Shown one piece after another: positions 29,437 through 38,052 of a stretch of DNA of 64,000 bases. The notes under the pieces were generated by a model. That model saw nothing but the letters and a program-made list of their open reading frames with translations, had not been told where the DNA came from and searched no databases. Position 1 is the stretch's first letter. Each line of letters starts with the position of its first letter. The stretch comes from Streptomyces sp. 2114.4. GTDB taxonomy: Bacteria; Actinomycetota; Actinomycetes; Streptomycetales; Streptomycetaceae. Where the stretch lies: positions 1,922,001 to 1,986,000 of the forward strand of contig NZ_FYEY01000001.1 of NCBI RefSeq assembly GCF_900187385.1. Direction: 5' to 3'. The translations under genes were made by a program, and so were the position numbers.

Positions 29437-30978
29437 CTACGCCCCCAGGTGATTGGCCGTGTTCACAGCGCGCAGCACGGCGGCCGCCTTGTTGCGGCAC
29501 TCGGTGTCCTCGGCCACCGGGTCGGAGTCGGCGACGATCCCGGCGCCCGCCTGGACGTAGGCGGTGCCGTCCCGCAGCAGGGCGGTACGGATCGCGATGG
29601 CGGTGTCGGAGTCGCCGGCGAAGTCGAGGTAGCCGACGCAGCCGCCGTACAGACCGCGCCGGGTCGGCTCCAGCTCCTCGATGATCTGCAGGGCGCGCGG
29701 CTTGGGGGCGCCGGAGAGCGTGCCGGCGGGGAAGCAGGCGGTGAGCACGTCGAAGGCGCTGCGGCCCTCGGCCACCTGCCCGGTGACCGTCGAGACGATG
29801 TGCATCACATGGCTGTAGCGCTCGACGGACATGAAGTCGACGACCTCGACGCTGCCCGGTTCGCACACCCGGCCCAGGTCGTTGCGGCCCAGGTCGACCA
29901 GCATCAGGTGCTCGGCGCGTTCCTTGGGGTCGGCCAGCAGCTCGTCGGCGAGGGCCTGGTCCTCCTGGACGGTCGCGCCGCGCGGACGGGTGCCGGCGAT
30001 GGGGTGGACCATGGCCCGGCCGTCCTCGACCTTCACCAGCGCCTCGGGGCTGGAGCCGACGACGTCGAAGCCGTTCCGCACACCGTCCTCGCCCTCGAAG
30101 CGGAAGAGGTACATGTACGGGCTGGGGTTGGTGGCCCGCAGCACCCGGTAGACGTCCAGTGCGCTGGCCGAGCAGGGGGTTTCGAAGCGCTGGGAGGGCA
30201 CGACCTGGAACGCCTCGCCGGCCCGGATGCGCTCCTTGATGTCCTCGACGGCCTCCCGGAAGGCGGCGTCGCCCCACTCGGCGGTGTACGGGGGGACCTC
30301 GGACGGCGGGAGGGCGGCGGCGCTGGGCGGCGCGGGCCGGGAGAGGTCGTCGGCCATGGCGTCGAGGCGGGCCACCGCGTCCGCGTAGGCCTCGTCGATA
30401 CCGGTGTCGAGGTCGTTGTGGTTGATCGCGTTGGCGATCAGCAGGACCGTGCCGTTCCAGTGGTCGAGGACGGCGAGGTCGGAGGTGAGCAGCATGGTCA
30501 GCTCGGGCAGCTGCAGGTCGTCCTCGGTCTGCTCGCCGATCTTCTCCAGGCGGCGCACGATGTCGTAGCCGAGGTAGCCGACCATGCCGCCGGTGAACGG
30601 CGGCAGGCCCTCGCCCTCGATGAGGTCGCGGGGGGTGTGCAGCGCCTCGACGGTGGCGCGCAGCGCGGCGAGCGGGTCGCCGTCGGTGGGCACGCCGACC
30701 GGCGGGGTGCCGAGCCAGTGGGCCTGTCCGTCGCGGGTGGTGAGCGTGGCGGCGCTGCGGACGCCGATGAAGGAGTAGCGCGACCACGTACGGCCGTTCT
30801 CGGCGGACTCCAGGAGGAAGGTGCCGGGGCGTTCGGCGGCGAGTTTGCGGTAGAGGCCGACCGGGGTGTCGCCGTCCGCCAGCAGGCGCCGGGTGACGGG
30901 GATGACCCGCCGGTCCTTGGCGAGGGTGCGGAAGGTGTCGAGGTCCGGAGTGGCGGTGCCGGTGGTTCCCGTGGTCAT
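29437..30978 (-). CDS. trpE: Anthranilate synthase component I
   Basis: 513 aa. TrpE makes anthranilate from chorismate using ammonia from a separate glutaminase (TrpG, not in this window). The tryptophan feedback-site LLES motif is present ([10 protein letters not shown]), so end-product inhibition is expected. Chorismate and Mg2+ sites are seen in [28 protein letters not shown] and the C-terminal [17 protein letters not shown]. The ATG lies 11 nt after the hisI stop. A TAGGCT box overlapping that stop (30987-30992) could also give a leaderless trpE transcript. Followed by a terminator and a trpE 3' remnant. Confidence 0.97.
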   Translation of the reverse strand: MTTGTTGTATPDLDTFRTLAKDRRVIPVTRRLLADGDTPVGLYRKLAAERPGTFLLESAENGRTWSRYSFIGVRSAATLTTRDGQAHWLGTPPVGVPTDGDPLAALRATVEALHTPRDLIEGEGLPPFTGGMVGYLGYDIVRRLEKIGEQTEDDLQLPELTMLLTSDLAVLDHWNGTVLLIANAINHNDLDTGIDEAYADAVARLDAMADDLSRPAPPSAAALPPSEVPPYTAEWGDAAFREAVEDIKERIRAGEAFQVVPSQRFETPCSASALDVYRVLRATNPSPYMYLFRFEGEDGVRNGFDVVGSSPEALVKVEDGRAMVHPIAGTRPRGATVQEDQALADELLADPKERAEHLMLVDLGRNDLGRVCEPGSVEVVDFMSVERYSHVMHIVSTVTGQVAEGRSAFDVLTACFPAGTLSGAPKPRALQIIEELEPTRRGLYGGCVGYLDFAGDSDTAIAIRTALLRDGTAYVQAGAGIVADSDPVAEDTECRNKAAAVLRAVNTANHLGA

Positions 30979-30989
30979 GGCAGCGGAGC

Positions 30990-31379
30990 CTACTGGTCCT
31001 GACCGGCCTGGGGGGTCAGTACGTCCGCATCGAAGCAGGTCCTCTCGCCGGTGTGGCAGGCGGCGCCGACCTGGTCGACCCGGACCAGGACGGTGTCGGC
31101 GTCGCAGTCCAGTGCCACGGACTTGACGTGCTGGACGTGGCCGGAGGTGTCGCCCTTGACCCAGTACTCCTGGCGGCTGCGGGACCAGTACGTGCAGCGG
31201 CCGGTGGTGAGGGTGCGGTGCAGTGCCTCGTCGTCCATCCAGCCGAGCATCAGCACCTCGCCGGTGTCGTACTGCTGGGCGATGGCGGGGAACAGGCCGT
31301 CGGCGCCGCGCTTGAGGCGGGCGGCGATGGCGGGGTCCAGGGCGGGGGTGCTGTCCGGGGTGGCGGCGCGGCTGCTCAT
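30990..31379 (-). CDS. hisI: Phosphoribosyl-AMP cyclohydrolase
   Basis: 129 aa from the ATG at 31379; an in-frame ATG three codons upstream is possible. HisI opens the adenine ring of PR-AMP, step 3 of histidine synthesis. Zinc/magnesium-binding motifs are present: DCDADTVLV and [12 protein letters not shown], plus the substrate-binding [17 protein letters not shown]. It lacks the HisE domain, so PR-ATP pyrophosphatase must be a separate gene elsewhere. It precedes trpE by 11 nt, away from the main his cluster. Confidence 0.95.
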   Translation of the reverse strand: MSSRAATPDSTPALDPAIAARLKRGADGLFPAIAQQYDTGEVLMLGWMDDEALHRTLTTGRCTYWSRSRQEYWVKGDTSGHVQHVKSVALDCDADTVLVRVDQVGAACHTGERTCFDADVLTPQAGQDQ

Positions 31380-31412
31380 GGTGTCCATTGTGCCGTGCGG
31401 CATCCTGCAGGC

Positions 31413-31556
31413 ATGCATCCTCAGCAGCCGCCCGCGCCGCCACCGCCGCCGGACCCGGACCGCGCCGCACGGGTGGCGGCGCGGGTGCTGGGGGCGGTGT
31501 TCGCGGCGGCGGTGGTGGTCGGCGTGGTGGTCGTGGCGGTGGTGTTCCGCTGGTGA
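31413..31556 (+). CDS. Small hydrophobic protein, 47 aa
   Basis: The ATG at 31413 opens a short ORF: Pro-rich start ([20 protein letters not shown]) and one strong hydrophobic segment made mostly of Val and Ala. It is divergent from hisI with 33 nt between the starts. No ribosome site is obvious. The amino-acid pattern looks like a genuine single-span peptide, but a GC-rich chance ORF cannot be excluded. Confidence 0.45.
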   Translation: MHPQQPPAPPPPPDPDRAARVAARVLGAVFAAAVVVGVVVVAVVFRW

Positions 31557-31596
31557 GAGGGCGTCCCCCGGCCATGCGACCGCGGCGGGGACGGGC

Positions 31597-32229
31597 TCAC
31601 ACCCCCAGCTTCGCCGCCCGCAGCCGCTCGATGGCGTCCTTGTCGCCGTCCAGCTCCACATCGGCCGCGTCCTGCCGGCCGAAGGCGAACATCGTCAGCT
31701 CGCCCGGCTCGCCGACGACCGTGACCACCGGGGTGCCGCGATGGGCCACCGCCGTCCGCCCGTCCGGGCGCCGCAGCACCAGGCCCACCGGCGACTTCCG
31801 GCCCAGCACCCGGGCCATCCGCTCGATCCTGGACCACAGCGCGTCCGAGAACACGGGGTCCAGCTCCCGCGCGGTCCAGTCCGGCTGCGCCCGCCGTACG
31901 TCCTCGGCGTGGACATAGAACTCGACGGTGTTGGACGCCTCGTCGAGCGGCTTGAGCGCGAACGGCGACAGCCGTGGCGGCCCGGTCCTGATCAGCCGGA
32001 TCAGCTCCTCGTACGGCTTGCCGGCGAACTCCGCCTGCACCCGCTCCAGCCGGGCGGCCAGCGGCTTGACGAGCAGCCCGCCGGCCGCGTCGGCGCGCCG
32101 CTCGCGCACCACCACATGCGCGGCCAGGTCCCGCGCGCTCCAGTTCTCGCACAGCGTCGCCGCCTCGGGGCCGGCGCTCTCCAACAGGTCGGCGAGAAGG
32201 AGCCGTTCACGCTTCGCATGGGTCGACAT
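31597..32229 (-). CDS. TIGR03085-family metal-binding protein (DinB-like)
   Basis: 210 aa. The protein has the DinB/maleylpyruvate-isomerase-type four-helix bundle with metal-binding His residues: [18 protein letters not shown], then [16 protein letters not shown]. These are typical of the actinobacterial TIGR03085 family. The C-terminal half is a domain with [14 protein letters not shown] and a beta-rich end ([18 protein letters not shown]). It may use a small thiol such as mycothiol, as related MDMPI proteins do, but that is inference. It is monocistronic. Confidence 0.85.
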   Translation of the reverse strand: MSTHAKRERLLLADLLESAGPEAATLCENWSARDLAAHVVVRERRADAAGGLLVKPLAARLERVQAEFAGKPYEELIRLIRTGPPRLSPFALKPLDEASNTVEFYVHAEDVRRAQPDWTARELDPVFSDALWSRIERMARVLGRKSPVGLVLRRPDGRTAVAHRGTPVVTVVGEPGELTMFAFGRQDAADVELDGDKDAIERLRAAKLGV

Positions 32230-32426
32230 GCGGCCAGCCTACGACCGGCTGCGGCCCCCTGCCACGGGGCCGCGTCCGGCCCCGGCCGGACTCCCCCGCC
32301 CGGTGGGGCCGCGCCCGCTCAGGCCCCGCCCGCCTCCGGGTGGTCCATCAGGATGCGCTCCAGCTCCCGGGCGGCACGGACGGGCCGCTGAGCGGGCAAG
32401 AACGCTGAGCGGGCAGGAACGCCCTG

Positions 32427-33017
32427 TCAGACCGCGGCGGTCCCGATGAGCCCTTCCCGGGTGACGAGCGCGGCCAGCTCCGGCTCGCTCATCCCCGTGG
32501 TGCCGTCGGGCCGCCGGGGCAGGACCATGTAGCGGCTCTCCGCGCTGGAGTCCCAGACCTTGATCACGGTGTCGTCCGGCAGCTCCAGCCCGAACTCGGC
32601 CAGCACCGCGCGCGGTTCGCGCACCACCCGGGAGCGGTAGGCCTCGCTCTTGTACCAGGACGGCGACGGCCCCAGCAGCCCGACCGGGTAGCAGGAGCAC
32701 AGGGTGCACACGAGGACGTGGTGGGTGGTGGCGGTGTTCTCGACGACCTTGAGCCGCTGCTCCTGGATGCCGCCCGCCATCGAGAGCCCCACCTCGGGCA
32801 GCGCCGCGTTCGCCTCGGCCAGCAGCCGCTCCCGGAACCCCTCGTCGCTCCAGGCCCGCGCGACGATCCGCGCCCCGTTGACCGGCGAGGCCCCTTCCAG
32901 CATCGCGGCGAGGGCCGCGTCCAGCTGTTCCTGCGCCACCACCCCGGCCTCGATCAGCCGCTCCTCCAGCAGCCTGACCCGCGCCGCCACCGGCACACTC
33001 GTGTGCTCGCCGCTCAT
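32427..33017 (-). CDS. Nitrile hydratase alpha-type (catalytic) subunit, cobalt-type motif
   Basis: 196 aa. The metal-binding loop is VCTLCSCYP with C104, C107 and C109; the Thr between the first two cysteines is the cobalt-type pattern. In this family two of the cysteines are oxidised after translation. Further conserved parts are the substrate-pocket WYKSEAYRSRVVREPR and the C-terminal ALVTREGLIGTA. It hydrates nitriles to amides, or cyanate/thiocyanate-type substrates in the close relatives thiocyanate hydrolase and toyocamycin nitrile hydratase. Its ATG overlaps the beta C-terminal-domain gene by 4 nt. No activator (P14K-type) gene is nearby. Confidence 0.9.
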   Translation of the reverse strand: MSGEHTSVPVAARVRLLEERLIEAGVVAQEQLDAALAAMLEGASPVNGARIVARAWSDEGFRERLLAEANAALPEVGLSMAGGIQEQRLKVVENTATTHHVLVCTLCSCYPVGLLGPSPSWYKSEAYRSRVVREPRAVLAEFGLELPDDTVIKVWDSSAESRYMVLPRRPDGTTGMSEPELAALVTREGLIGTAAV

Positions 33018-33301
33018 GCCCCGTCCTTCCGCACCCGCTCGATGTACGACTCCCAGAGGTCGACGGTGACCTCGTGACCGCCCTCGCCCCACAGATCCGC
33101 CGCGGCGAAGGCCACGGTGTAGACGGGCTCCACGCGCGGCTCGGCAACGCCCGCCGCGCTCTCGTCGGCGAGCGCCCAGCGGCCCTGGCACTCGACGATC
33201 CGCCCCACGTGTCCGCGCACGTACCGCGGCACCCGGGTGTGCCCCACGGGGTCGACGGCGCGCACCCGCACCCGCTCCCCCGGCCGGAATTCAGCCCTCA
33301 C
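33014..33301 (-). CDS. Nitrile hydratase beta subunit, C-terminal domain as a separate gene
   Basis: 95 aa matching only the SH3-like C-terminal half of a usual nitrile hydratase beta subunit: FRPGERVRVRAVDPVGHTRVPRYVRG, split here by a turn, and VEPVYTVAFAAADLWGEGG. A normal beta subunit is about 220 aa in one chain. Here the two halves are separate genes that overlap by 11 nt (33291-33301) in different frames, as in three-subunit thiocyanate hydrolase and toyocamycin nitrile hydratase. It starts at GTG 33301. Confidence 0.88.
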   Translation of the reverse strand: MRAEFRPGERVRVRAVDPVGHTRVPRYVRGHVGRIVECQGRWALADESAAGVAEPRVEPVYTVAFAAADLWGEGGHEVTVDLWESYIERVRKDGA

Positions 33302-33560
33302 CGAGCAGCCCCCGCTCGGCCAGCAGCGTCTCGATCGCCTGCAGCCACCGCTCGTAGTACGACGTCGCCAGATACTCCTGCGGGGCCATCCGCTCGACCA
33401 CGTCCCGGAACTCGTCGAGCCGGTAGACCCCGTTCCGTACCAGTGCGGAGTTCAGCGCGAACACTCGCGCCTCCCAGTCGGCGTGGAACGGCGGCTCGTC
33501 CGCCTCGATCTCCAGCGGCCCGAACCCGGCCTGGCCACCCACATCGTTGACACGGCTCAT
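33291..33560 (-). CDS. Nitrile hydratase beta subunit, N-terminal domain as a separate gene
   Basis: 89 aa matching the helical N-terminal half of a nitrile hydratase beta subunit: VNDVGGQAGFGPL, EPPFHADWEARVFALN, and the helix that ends SYYERWLQAIETLLAERG. In a usual beta subunit this would continue directly into the SH3-like domain; here it stops and the next gene begins in another frame. It is the first gene of the three-gene operon, and the ATG at 33560 opens directly into the conserved motif. Confidence 0.88.
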   Translation of the reverse strand: MSRVNDVGGQAGFGPLEIEADEPPFHADWEARVFALNSALVRNGVYRLDEFRDVVERMAPQEYLATSYYERWLQAIETLLAERGLLGEG

Positions 33561-33586
33561 GGGGCGAGCCTACGGGCGCAAGGCGG

Positions 33587-34351
33587 TCAGCGCACGGGGT
33601 GTCCGGCCTCCCGGAGGGCGTCCTTGACCTGGGAGATGCGCAGGTCCCCGAAGTGGAAGACGGAGGCGGCCAGGACCGCGTCGGCGCCGGCCGCGACGGC
33701 CGGGGAGAAGTCGTCCAGCTTGCCGGCGCCGCCGGAGGCGATCACCGGGACGGTGACGTGCTTGCGGACGGCCTCGATCATCTCGACGTCGTAGCCGTCC
33801 TTGGTGCCGTCGGCGTCCATGGAGTTGAGGAGGATTTCGCCGGCGCCCAGTTCGGCGGCGCGGTGCGCCCATTCCACGGCGTCGATGCCGGTGCCGCGGC
33901 GGCCGCCGTGGGTGGTGACCTCGTAGCCGGACGGCGTCCCCGCGTCGGTGCGGCGGGCGTCGACCGAGAGGACCAGGACCTGGCTGCCGAAGCGTTCGGC
34001 GATCTCGCGGATCACGTCGGGACAGGCGATGGCGGCGGTGTTGACGCCGACCTTGTCCGCGCCGGCCCGCAGCAGCTTGTCGACGTCCTTGGGGGTGCGG
34101 ACGCCGCCGCCCACCGTGAGGGGGATGAAGACCTGCTCGGCGGTGCGGCGGACCACGTCGTAGGTGGTCTCGCGGTTGCCGGAGGAGGCGGTGATGTCGA
34201 GGAAGGTCAGCTCGTCGGCGCCCTCCTCGCCGTAGATCTTCGCCATCTCGACGGGATCGCCCGCGTCGCGCAGGTTCTGGAAGTTGACGCCCTTGACGAC
34301 CCGGCCGTTGTCGACGTCCAGGCAAGGGATGACTCGGACCGCCAGGGTCAT
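33587..34351 (-). CDS. hisF: Imidazole glycerol phosphate synthase, cyclase subunit
   Basis: 254 aa. HisF uses ammonia from HisH to turn PRFAR into imidazole glycerol phosphate and AICAR. Catalytic acids are in [14 protein letters not shown] and [15 protein letters not shown], with the phosphate-binding sites LTVGGGVRT and [10 protein letters not shown]. The ATG overlaps the ridA stop by 4 nt. It is the last gene of the main his cluster and is separated from hisH by priA and ridA. Confidence 0.97.
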   Translation of the reverse strand: MTLAVRVIPCLDVDNGRVVKGVNFQNLRDAGDPVEMAKIYGEEGADELTFLDITASSGNRETTYDVVRRTAEQVFIPLTVGGGVRTPKDVDKLLRAGADKVGVNTAAIACPDVIREIAERFGSQVLVLSVDARRTDAGTPSGYEVTTHGGRRGTGIDAVEWAHRAAELGAGEILLNSMDADGTKDGYDVEMIEAVRKHVTVPVIASGGAGKLDDFSPAVAAGADAVLAASVFHFGDLRISQVKDALREAGHPVR

Positions 34352-34758
34352 GTCGGTTCAGGCCTCTCTGACAGTTCTCGGAAAGCTTCCAGTTCCACTT
34401 CCACCAGGACGCGGGGGTCGACGAAGCCGGAGACCACGACCAGGCTCGAAGCGGGCGGCGCGGCCTCGAAGAGCTCCCGGTGGGCACGGCCGGCCGCGTC
34501 CACGTCGCGCAGGTGGGTGAGGTACACACGGGTGCGCAGGACCGCGTCGGCGCCGAGGCCGAAGGGTTTGAGCGCATCCAGCGCGTGGGTGAAGGCGGCC
34601 TTGGTCTGTTCGTACGGGTCGCCCTCGCCCACAAGGACGCCGTCGACCAGTGGCATCGTGCCGGCGACCAGGACCCGGTCGCCGGCCGCCACGGCGCGTG
34701 CGAAGCCGATCTTCTCTTCCCAGGGGTTGGGGGTCCGTACGCGCTCGATGGTCATCAT
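34348..34758 (-). CDS. RidA family protein
   Basis: 136 aa; a second ATG is the next codon (34755), and either could be used after AAAGG. RidA proteins deaminate reactive enamine/imine intermediates made by PLP enzymes. The trimer-interface and active-site region is [17 protein letters not shown], and the substrate Arg and the family motif [21 protein letters not shown] are present. It is embedded in the his cluster between priA and hisF with coupled stops and starts. That suggests a link to histidine synthesis, but the connection is inferred. Confidence 0.9.
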   Translation of the reverse strand: MMTIERVRTPNPWEEKIGFARAVAAGDRVLVAGTMPLVDGVLVGEGDPYEQTKAAFTHALDALKPFGLGADAVLRTRVYLTHLRDVDAAGRAHRELFEAAPPASSLVVVSGFVDPRVLVEVELEAFRELSERPEPT

Positions 34759-34785
34759 GCGGCCTTTCGTTCGCCGTTACGACAT

Positions 34786-35517
34786 TTACGACACTGCGGC
34801 CAGCGCCTCTTCGAGGGTGAACGCCTTCGCATAGAGCGCCTTGCCGACAATCGCGCCTTCGACACCTTCCGGTACCAGCGAGGCCAGCACCCGCAGGTCG
34901 TCGAGCGAGGAGACACCGCCGGAGGCGACCACGGGCCGGTCGGTCGCCGCGCAGACGTTCCTGAGCAGTTCGACGTTGGGGCCCTGGAGGGTGCCGTCCT
35001 TGTTGATGTCGGTGACGACGTAGCGGGCGCAGCCCTCGGAGTCGAGGCGGGCCAGCGTCTCGTAGAGGTCGCCGCCGTCGCGGGTCCAGCCACGGCCGCG
35101 CAGCGTCGTGCCGCGGACGTCCAGGCCGACCGCGATCTTGTCGCCGTGCTCGGCGATGACCTTGGCGACCCACTCGGGGGTCTCCAGCGCGGCGGTGCCG
35201 AGGTTGACCCGGCGGCAGCCGGTGGCCAGGGCGGCGGCGAGCGTGTCGTCGTCGCGGATACCACCGGACAGCTCGACCTTGATGTCCATGGAGCGGGCGA
35301 CCTCGGCGATCTGCGCCCGGTTGTCGCCGGTGCCGAAGGCCGCGTCGAGGTCGACGAGGTGCAGCCACTCGGCGCCGGACCGCTGCCAGGCGAGGGCCGC
35401 CTCCAGCGGGTCGCCGTAGGAGGTCTCGGAGCCGGACTCGCCGTGCACCAGGCGCACGGCCTGGCCGTCGCGGACGTCGACGGCGGGGAGGAGTTCGAGC
35501 TTTGCGGCGTTCGGCAT
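34786..35517 (-). CDS. priA: Bifunctional HisA/TrpF isomerase (PriA)
   Basis: 243 aa. In actinobacteria, PriA isomerises both ProFAR (histidine) and PRA (tryptophan). Acid/base residues are D14 ([10 protein letters not shown]) and D174 ([10 protein letters not shown]), and the PriA-type RxW loop that lets it bind PRA is GRGWTRDGG (R142, W144). No separate trpF occurs in this window, in line with a dual role. The ATG shares one base with the hisH stop (TAATG). The protein begins directly with the first barrel strand after a short polar tail. Confidence 0.94.
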   Translation of the reverse strand: MPNAAKLELLPAVDVRDGQAVRLVHGESGSETSYGDPLEAALAWQRSGAEWLHLVDLDAAFGTGDNRAQIAEVARSMDIKVELSGGIRDDDTLAAALATGCRRVNLGTAALETPEWVAKVIAEHGDKIAVGLDVRGTTLRGRGWTRDGGDLYETLARLDSEGCARYVVTDINKDGTLQGPNVELLRNVCAATDRPVVASGGVSSLDDLRVLASLVPEGVEGAIVGKALYAKAFTLEEALAAVS

Positions 35518-36167
35518 TACAGGGTCTCGATCCAATTGGTCAGGAGCTGGGCACCGGCGTCGCCGGACTTCTCGGGGTGGAACTGGGTGGCCCACAGCGG
35601 GCCGTTCTCGACCGCGGCCACGAACCGCTCGCCGTGCGTGGCCCAGGTGACCTTCGGCGCGGTGAGGTGGGGGTTGCCGACCTCCAGCTCCCAGTCGTGC
35701 ACCGCGTAGGAGTGCACGAAGTAGTAGCGGGCGTCGGGCGGCAGCCCGGCGAAGAGCTGCGAGTCCCCGGCGGCCTCGACGGTGTTCCAGCCCATGTGGG
35801 GGACGACCTCGGCCTTGAGCGGGCCGACCGTGCCGGGCCACTCGTCCAGGCCCTCGGTCTCGACGCCGTGCTCGATGCCGCGGCCGAAGAGGATCTGCAT
35901 ACCGACGCAGATGCCCATCACGGGGCGGCCGCCGGCCAGCCGGCGTCCGATGAGCCAGTCGCCGCGGGCCTGCCTGAGCCCGGCCATGCAGGCGGCGAAC
36001 GCGCCGACGCCGGGGACCAGCAGGCCCTCGGCGTTCATCGCCCGGTCGAAGTCCCGGGTGATCTCCACCTCGGCGCCGACGTGCGCCAGGGCGCGCTCGG
36101 CGGAGCGGACGTTGCCGAAGCCGTAGTCGAAGACGACGACGTTCTTACGGGATGCCGAGGGGGTCAA
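35517..36167 (-). CDS. hisH: Imidazole glycerol phosphate synthase, glutaminase subunit
   Basis: 216 aa from a TTG at 36167, chosen because GGAGG lies 7 nt before it and because TTGA overlaps the stop of the small upstream ORF. The ATG at 36173 is only 1 nt after GGAGG, too close. HisH supplies ammonia to HisF. The glutaminase nucleophile is in [10 protein letters not shown], and the His/Glu pair is in [13 protein letters not shown]. The class-I amidotransferase oxyanion strand is VPGVGAFAA. The rest is normal. Confidence 0.93.
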   Translation of the reverse strand: MTPSASRKNVVVFDYGFGNVRSAERALAHVGAEVEITRDFDRAMNAEGLLVPGVGAFAACMAGLRQARGDWLIGRRLAGGRPVMGICVGMQILFGRGIEHGVETEGLDEWPGTVGPLKAEVVPHMGWNTVEAAGDSQLFAGLPPDARYYFVHSYAVHDWELEVGNPHLTAPKVTWATHGERFVAAVENGPLWATQFHPEKSGDAGAQLLTNWIETL

Positions 36168-36328
36168 TTCCATACCTCCAGCCGCAGCACGCCGGCGAGC
36201 AGGCACAGCGCCGAACCGACGGACAGCAGCACGATCAGGCCCTTGGGCAGCTGCTGCTTCCAGAACGAGTAGACACCGCCGAGGAGAAAGAGCCCGAGCA
36301 GGATGAAGACGGTGGACAGACCGTTCAC
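36164..36328 (-). CDS. Small membrane protein between hisB and hisH, 54 aa
   Basis: A GTG at 36328, 3 nt after the hisB stop, opens a 54-codon ORF that ends in TGA overlapping the hisH TTG start. It encodes a two-span hairpin: [20 protein letters not shown], then basic loop WKQQLPKG, then [18 protein letters not shown], ending RLEVWN. The tight fit between two his genes and the overlap argue that it is translated. The function is unknown; the position is conserved in streptomycete genomes as far as I recall. Confidence 0.8.
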   Translation of the reverse strand: MNGLSTVFILLGLFLLGGVYSFWKQQLPKGLIVLLSVGSALCLLAGVLRLEVWN

Positions 36329-36331
36329 GGG

Positions 36332-36925
36332 CTACAGGGCTCCCTTGGTGGAAGGAATGATCCCGGCCGCGCGCGGGTCGCGTTCGCTGGCGTAGCGCAG
36401 GGCGCGGGCCAGCGCCTTGAACTGGCACTCCACGATGTGGTGGGCGTTGCGGCCGTACGGGACGTGGATGTGCAGCGCTATCTGGGCCTGGGCGACGAAC
36501 GACTCGAAGATGTGCCGGGTCATGGTCGTGTCGTAGCTGCCGATCATCGGCGCCATGTTCTCCGGCTCGGTGTGCACCAGGTACGGGCGGCCGGAGAGGT
36601 CCACGGTCACCTGGGCGAGCGATTCGTCCAGCGGGACGGTGCAGTTGCCGAAGCGGTAGATGCCGGACTTGTCGCCGAGGGCCTGCTTGAACGCGGCGCC
36701 CAGGGCCAGCGCGGTGTCCTCGATGGTGTGGTGGGTGTCGATGTGCAGATCGCCGTCGGTCTTGACCTTGAGGTCGAACAGGCCGTGCCGGCCGAGCTGG
36801 TCGAGCATGTGGTCGTAGAAGCCCACACCGGTCGACACGTCCACCTCGCCCCTGCCGTCGAGGTCGATCTCGACGAGGACGGAGGTTTCCTTGGTCGTGC
36901 GCTCCACGCGTCCTACGCGGGTCAT
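36332..36925 (-). CDS. hisB: Imidazoleglycerol-phosphate dehydratase
   Basis: 197 aa, the stand-alone dehydratase without the phosphatase domain seen in E. coli. It dehydrates IGP to imidazole acetol phosphate. The metal-binding His/Glu clusters are in [25 protein letters not shown] and [17 protein letters not shown], as expected for the dehydratase. The ATG overlaps the hisC stop by 4 nt. Confidence 0.97.
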   Translation of the reverse strand: MTRVGRVERTTKETSVLVEIDLDGRGEVDVSTGVGFYDHMLDQLGRHGLFDLKVKTDGDLHIDTHHTIEDTALALGAAFKQALGDKSGIYRFGNCTVPLDESLAQVTVDLSGRPYLVHTEPENMAPMIGSYDTTMTRHIFESFVAQAQIALHIHVPYGRNAHHIVECQFKALARALRYASERDPRAAGIIPSTKGAL

Positions 36926-38052
36926 CGCTTGCTCTCCTTCAGTACTGCGCGAACCGCGTCGAGGAACGCGTCGTTCTCGGCCGGGGTGCCGGCGGTGACC
37001 CGCAGCCAGCCCGGTACGCCGTTGTCCCGGACCAGCACGCCGTGGTCGAGGATCGCCTGCCAGGTGGCGTGCGCGTCCTCGAAGAGGCCGAACTGCACGA
37101 AGTTGGCGTCGGAGTCGACGACCTGGCAGCCGGCCGCCCGCAGCTCGGTGACCAGGCGGTCCCGCTCGGTCTTGAGCTGCGCGACGTACTTCAGGAGGGT
37201 GTCGGTGTGCTCCAGCGCGGCGAGCGCGGTGGCCTGGGTGACGGACGAGAGGTGGTACGGGAGCCGGACCAGCTGCACCGCGTCCACCACGGCGGGGTCG
37301 GCGGCGAGGTAGCCCAGCCGCAGTCCGGCGGCGCCGAAGGCCTTGGACATGGTCCGGGAGACCACCAGATTCGGCCGGCCCTCGATCAGCGGCAGCAGCG
37401 AGGGCCGGTGGCTGAACTCGCCGTAGGCCTCGTCGACCACCACCAGGGCGCCGGCCCCGTCGGCCCGGGCCGCCTGCGCCGCTTCGTACAGCGCGAGCAC
37501 GGTCGCCTCGGCGACGGCGGTGCCGGTGGGATTGTTCGGCGAGCAGATGAAGACCACGTCGGGCCGCTGCTCGGCGATGACGCGGGTGGCCGCCTCGACG
37601 TCGATGGTGAAGTCGTCGTTGCGCGGGCCGGAGATCCAGCCGGTGCCCGTGCCCCGGGAGATCAGCCCGTGCATGGAGTACGACGGCTCGAAGCCGAGGG
37701 CGCTGCGGCCGGGGCCGCCGAAGGTCTGCAGCAGCTGCTGGATGACCTCGTTGGAGCCGTTGGCGGCCCATACCTGGTCGGCGCCGACCTCGTGGCCGCC
37801 GGTGCGGGTCAGGTAGCGGGCCAGCTCGGTGCGCAGCTCGACCGCGTCCCGGTCGGGGTAGCGGTTGAGCCGGCGGGCGGCCTCGGTCACCCGCTCGGCG
37901 ATCCGCTCGATCAGCGGCTCGGGCAGCGGGTAGGGGTTCTCGTTGGTGTTCAGACGCACCGGGACGTCCAGCTGCGGTGCGCCGTAGGGGGACTTGCCGC
38001 GCAGCTCGTCCCGGATGGGGAGGTCGTCGATCCTGGTCACGTGCCTGCTCAC
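36922..38052 (-). CDS. hisC: Histidinol-phosphate aminotransferase
   Basis: 376 aa from the GTG at 38052, whose GTGA overlaps the hisD stop; a second GTG at 38040 is possible. This PLP enzyme converts imidazole acetol phosphate to histidinol phosphate. The N-terminal [11 protein letters not shown], the PLP-phosphate loop SNEVIQQ, the [11 protein letters not shown] strand, and the Schiff-base lysine in [16 protein letters not shown] are present. It forms part of the hisD-C-B string. Confidence 0.96.
   Translation of the reverse strand: MSRHVTRIDDLPIRDELRGKSPYGAPQLDVPVRLNTNENPYPLPEPLIERIAERVTEAARRLNRYPDRDAVELRTELARYLTRTGGHEVGADQVWAANGSNEVIQQLLQTFGGPGRSALGFEPSYSMHGLISRGTGTGWISGPRNDDFTIDVEAATRVIAEQRPDVVFICSPNNPTGTAVAEATVLALYEAAQAARADGAGALVVVDEAYGEFSHRPSLLPLIEGRPNLVVSRTMSKAFGAAGLRLGYLAADPAVVDAVQLVRLPYHLSSVTQATALAALEHTDTLLKYVAQLKTERDRLVTELRAAGCQVVDSDANFVQFGLFEDAHATWQAILDHGVLVRDNGVPGWLRVTAGTPAENDAFLDAVRAVLKESKR

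Noticed and set aside
27979..31002. 1007-aa plus-strand ORF opposite trpE and its neighbours
   Set aside because: Antisense shadow of trpE, TIGR02234 and other leftward genes.
32240..32426. Short leftward ORF fragment ending LERILMDHPEAGGA next to a 17-bp repeated stretch after the nitrile hydratase alpha gene
   Set aside because: It looks like a protein tail but has no start or body, so it could be a remnant or chance. Too weak to annotate.
36168..36173. ATG at 36173 as the hisH start
   Set aside because: GGAGG is only 1 nt away; the TTG at 36167 has proper spacing and overlaps the upstream stop.
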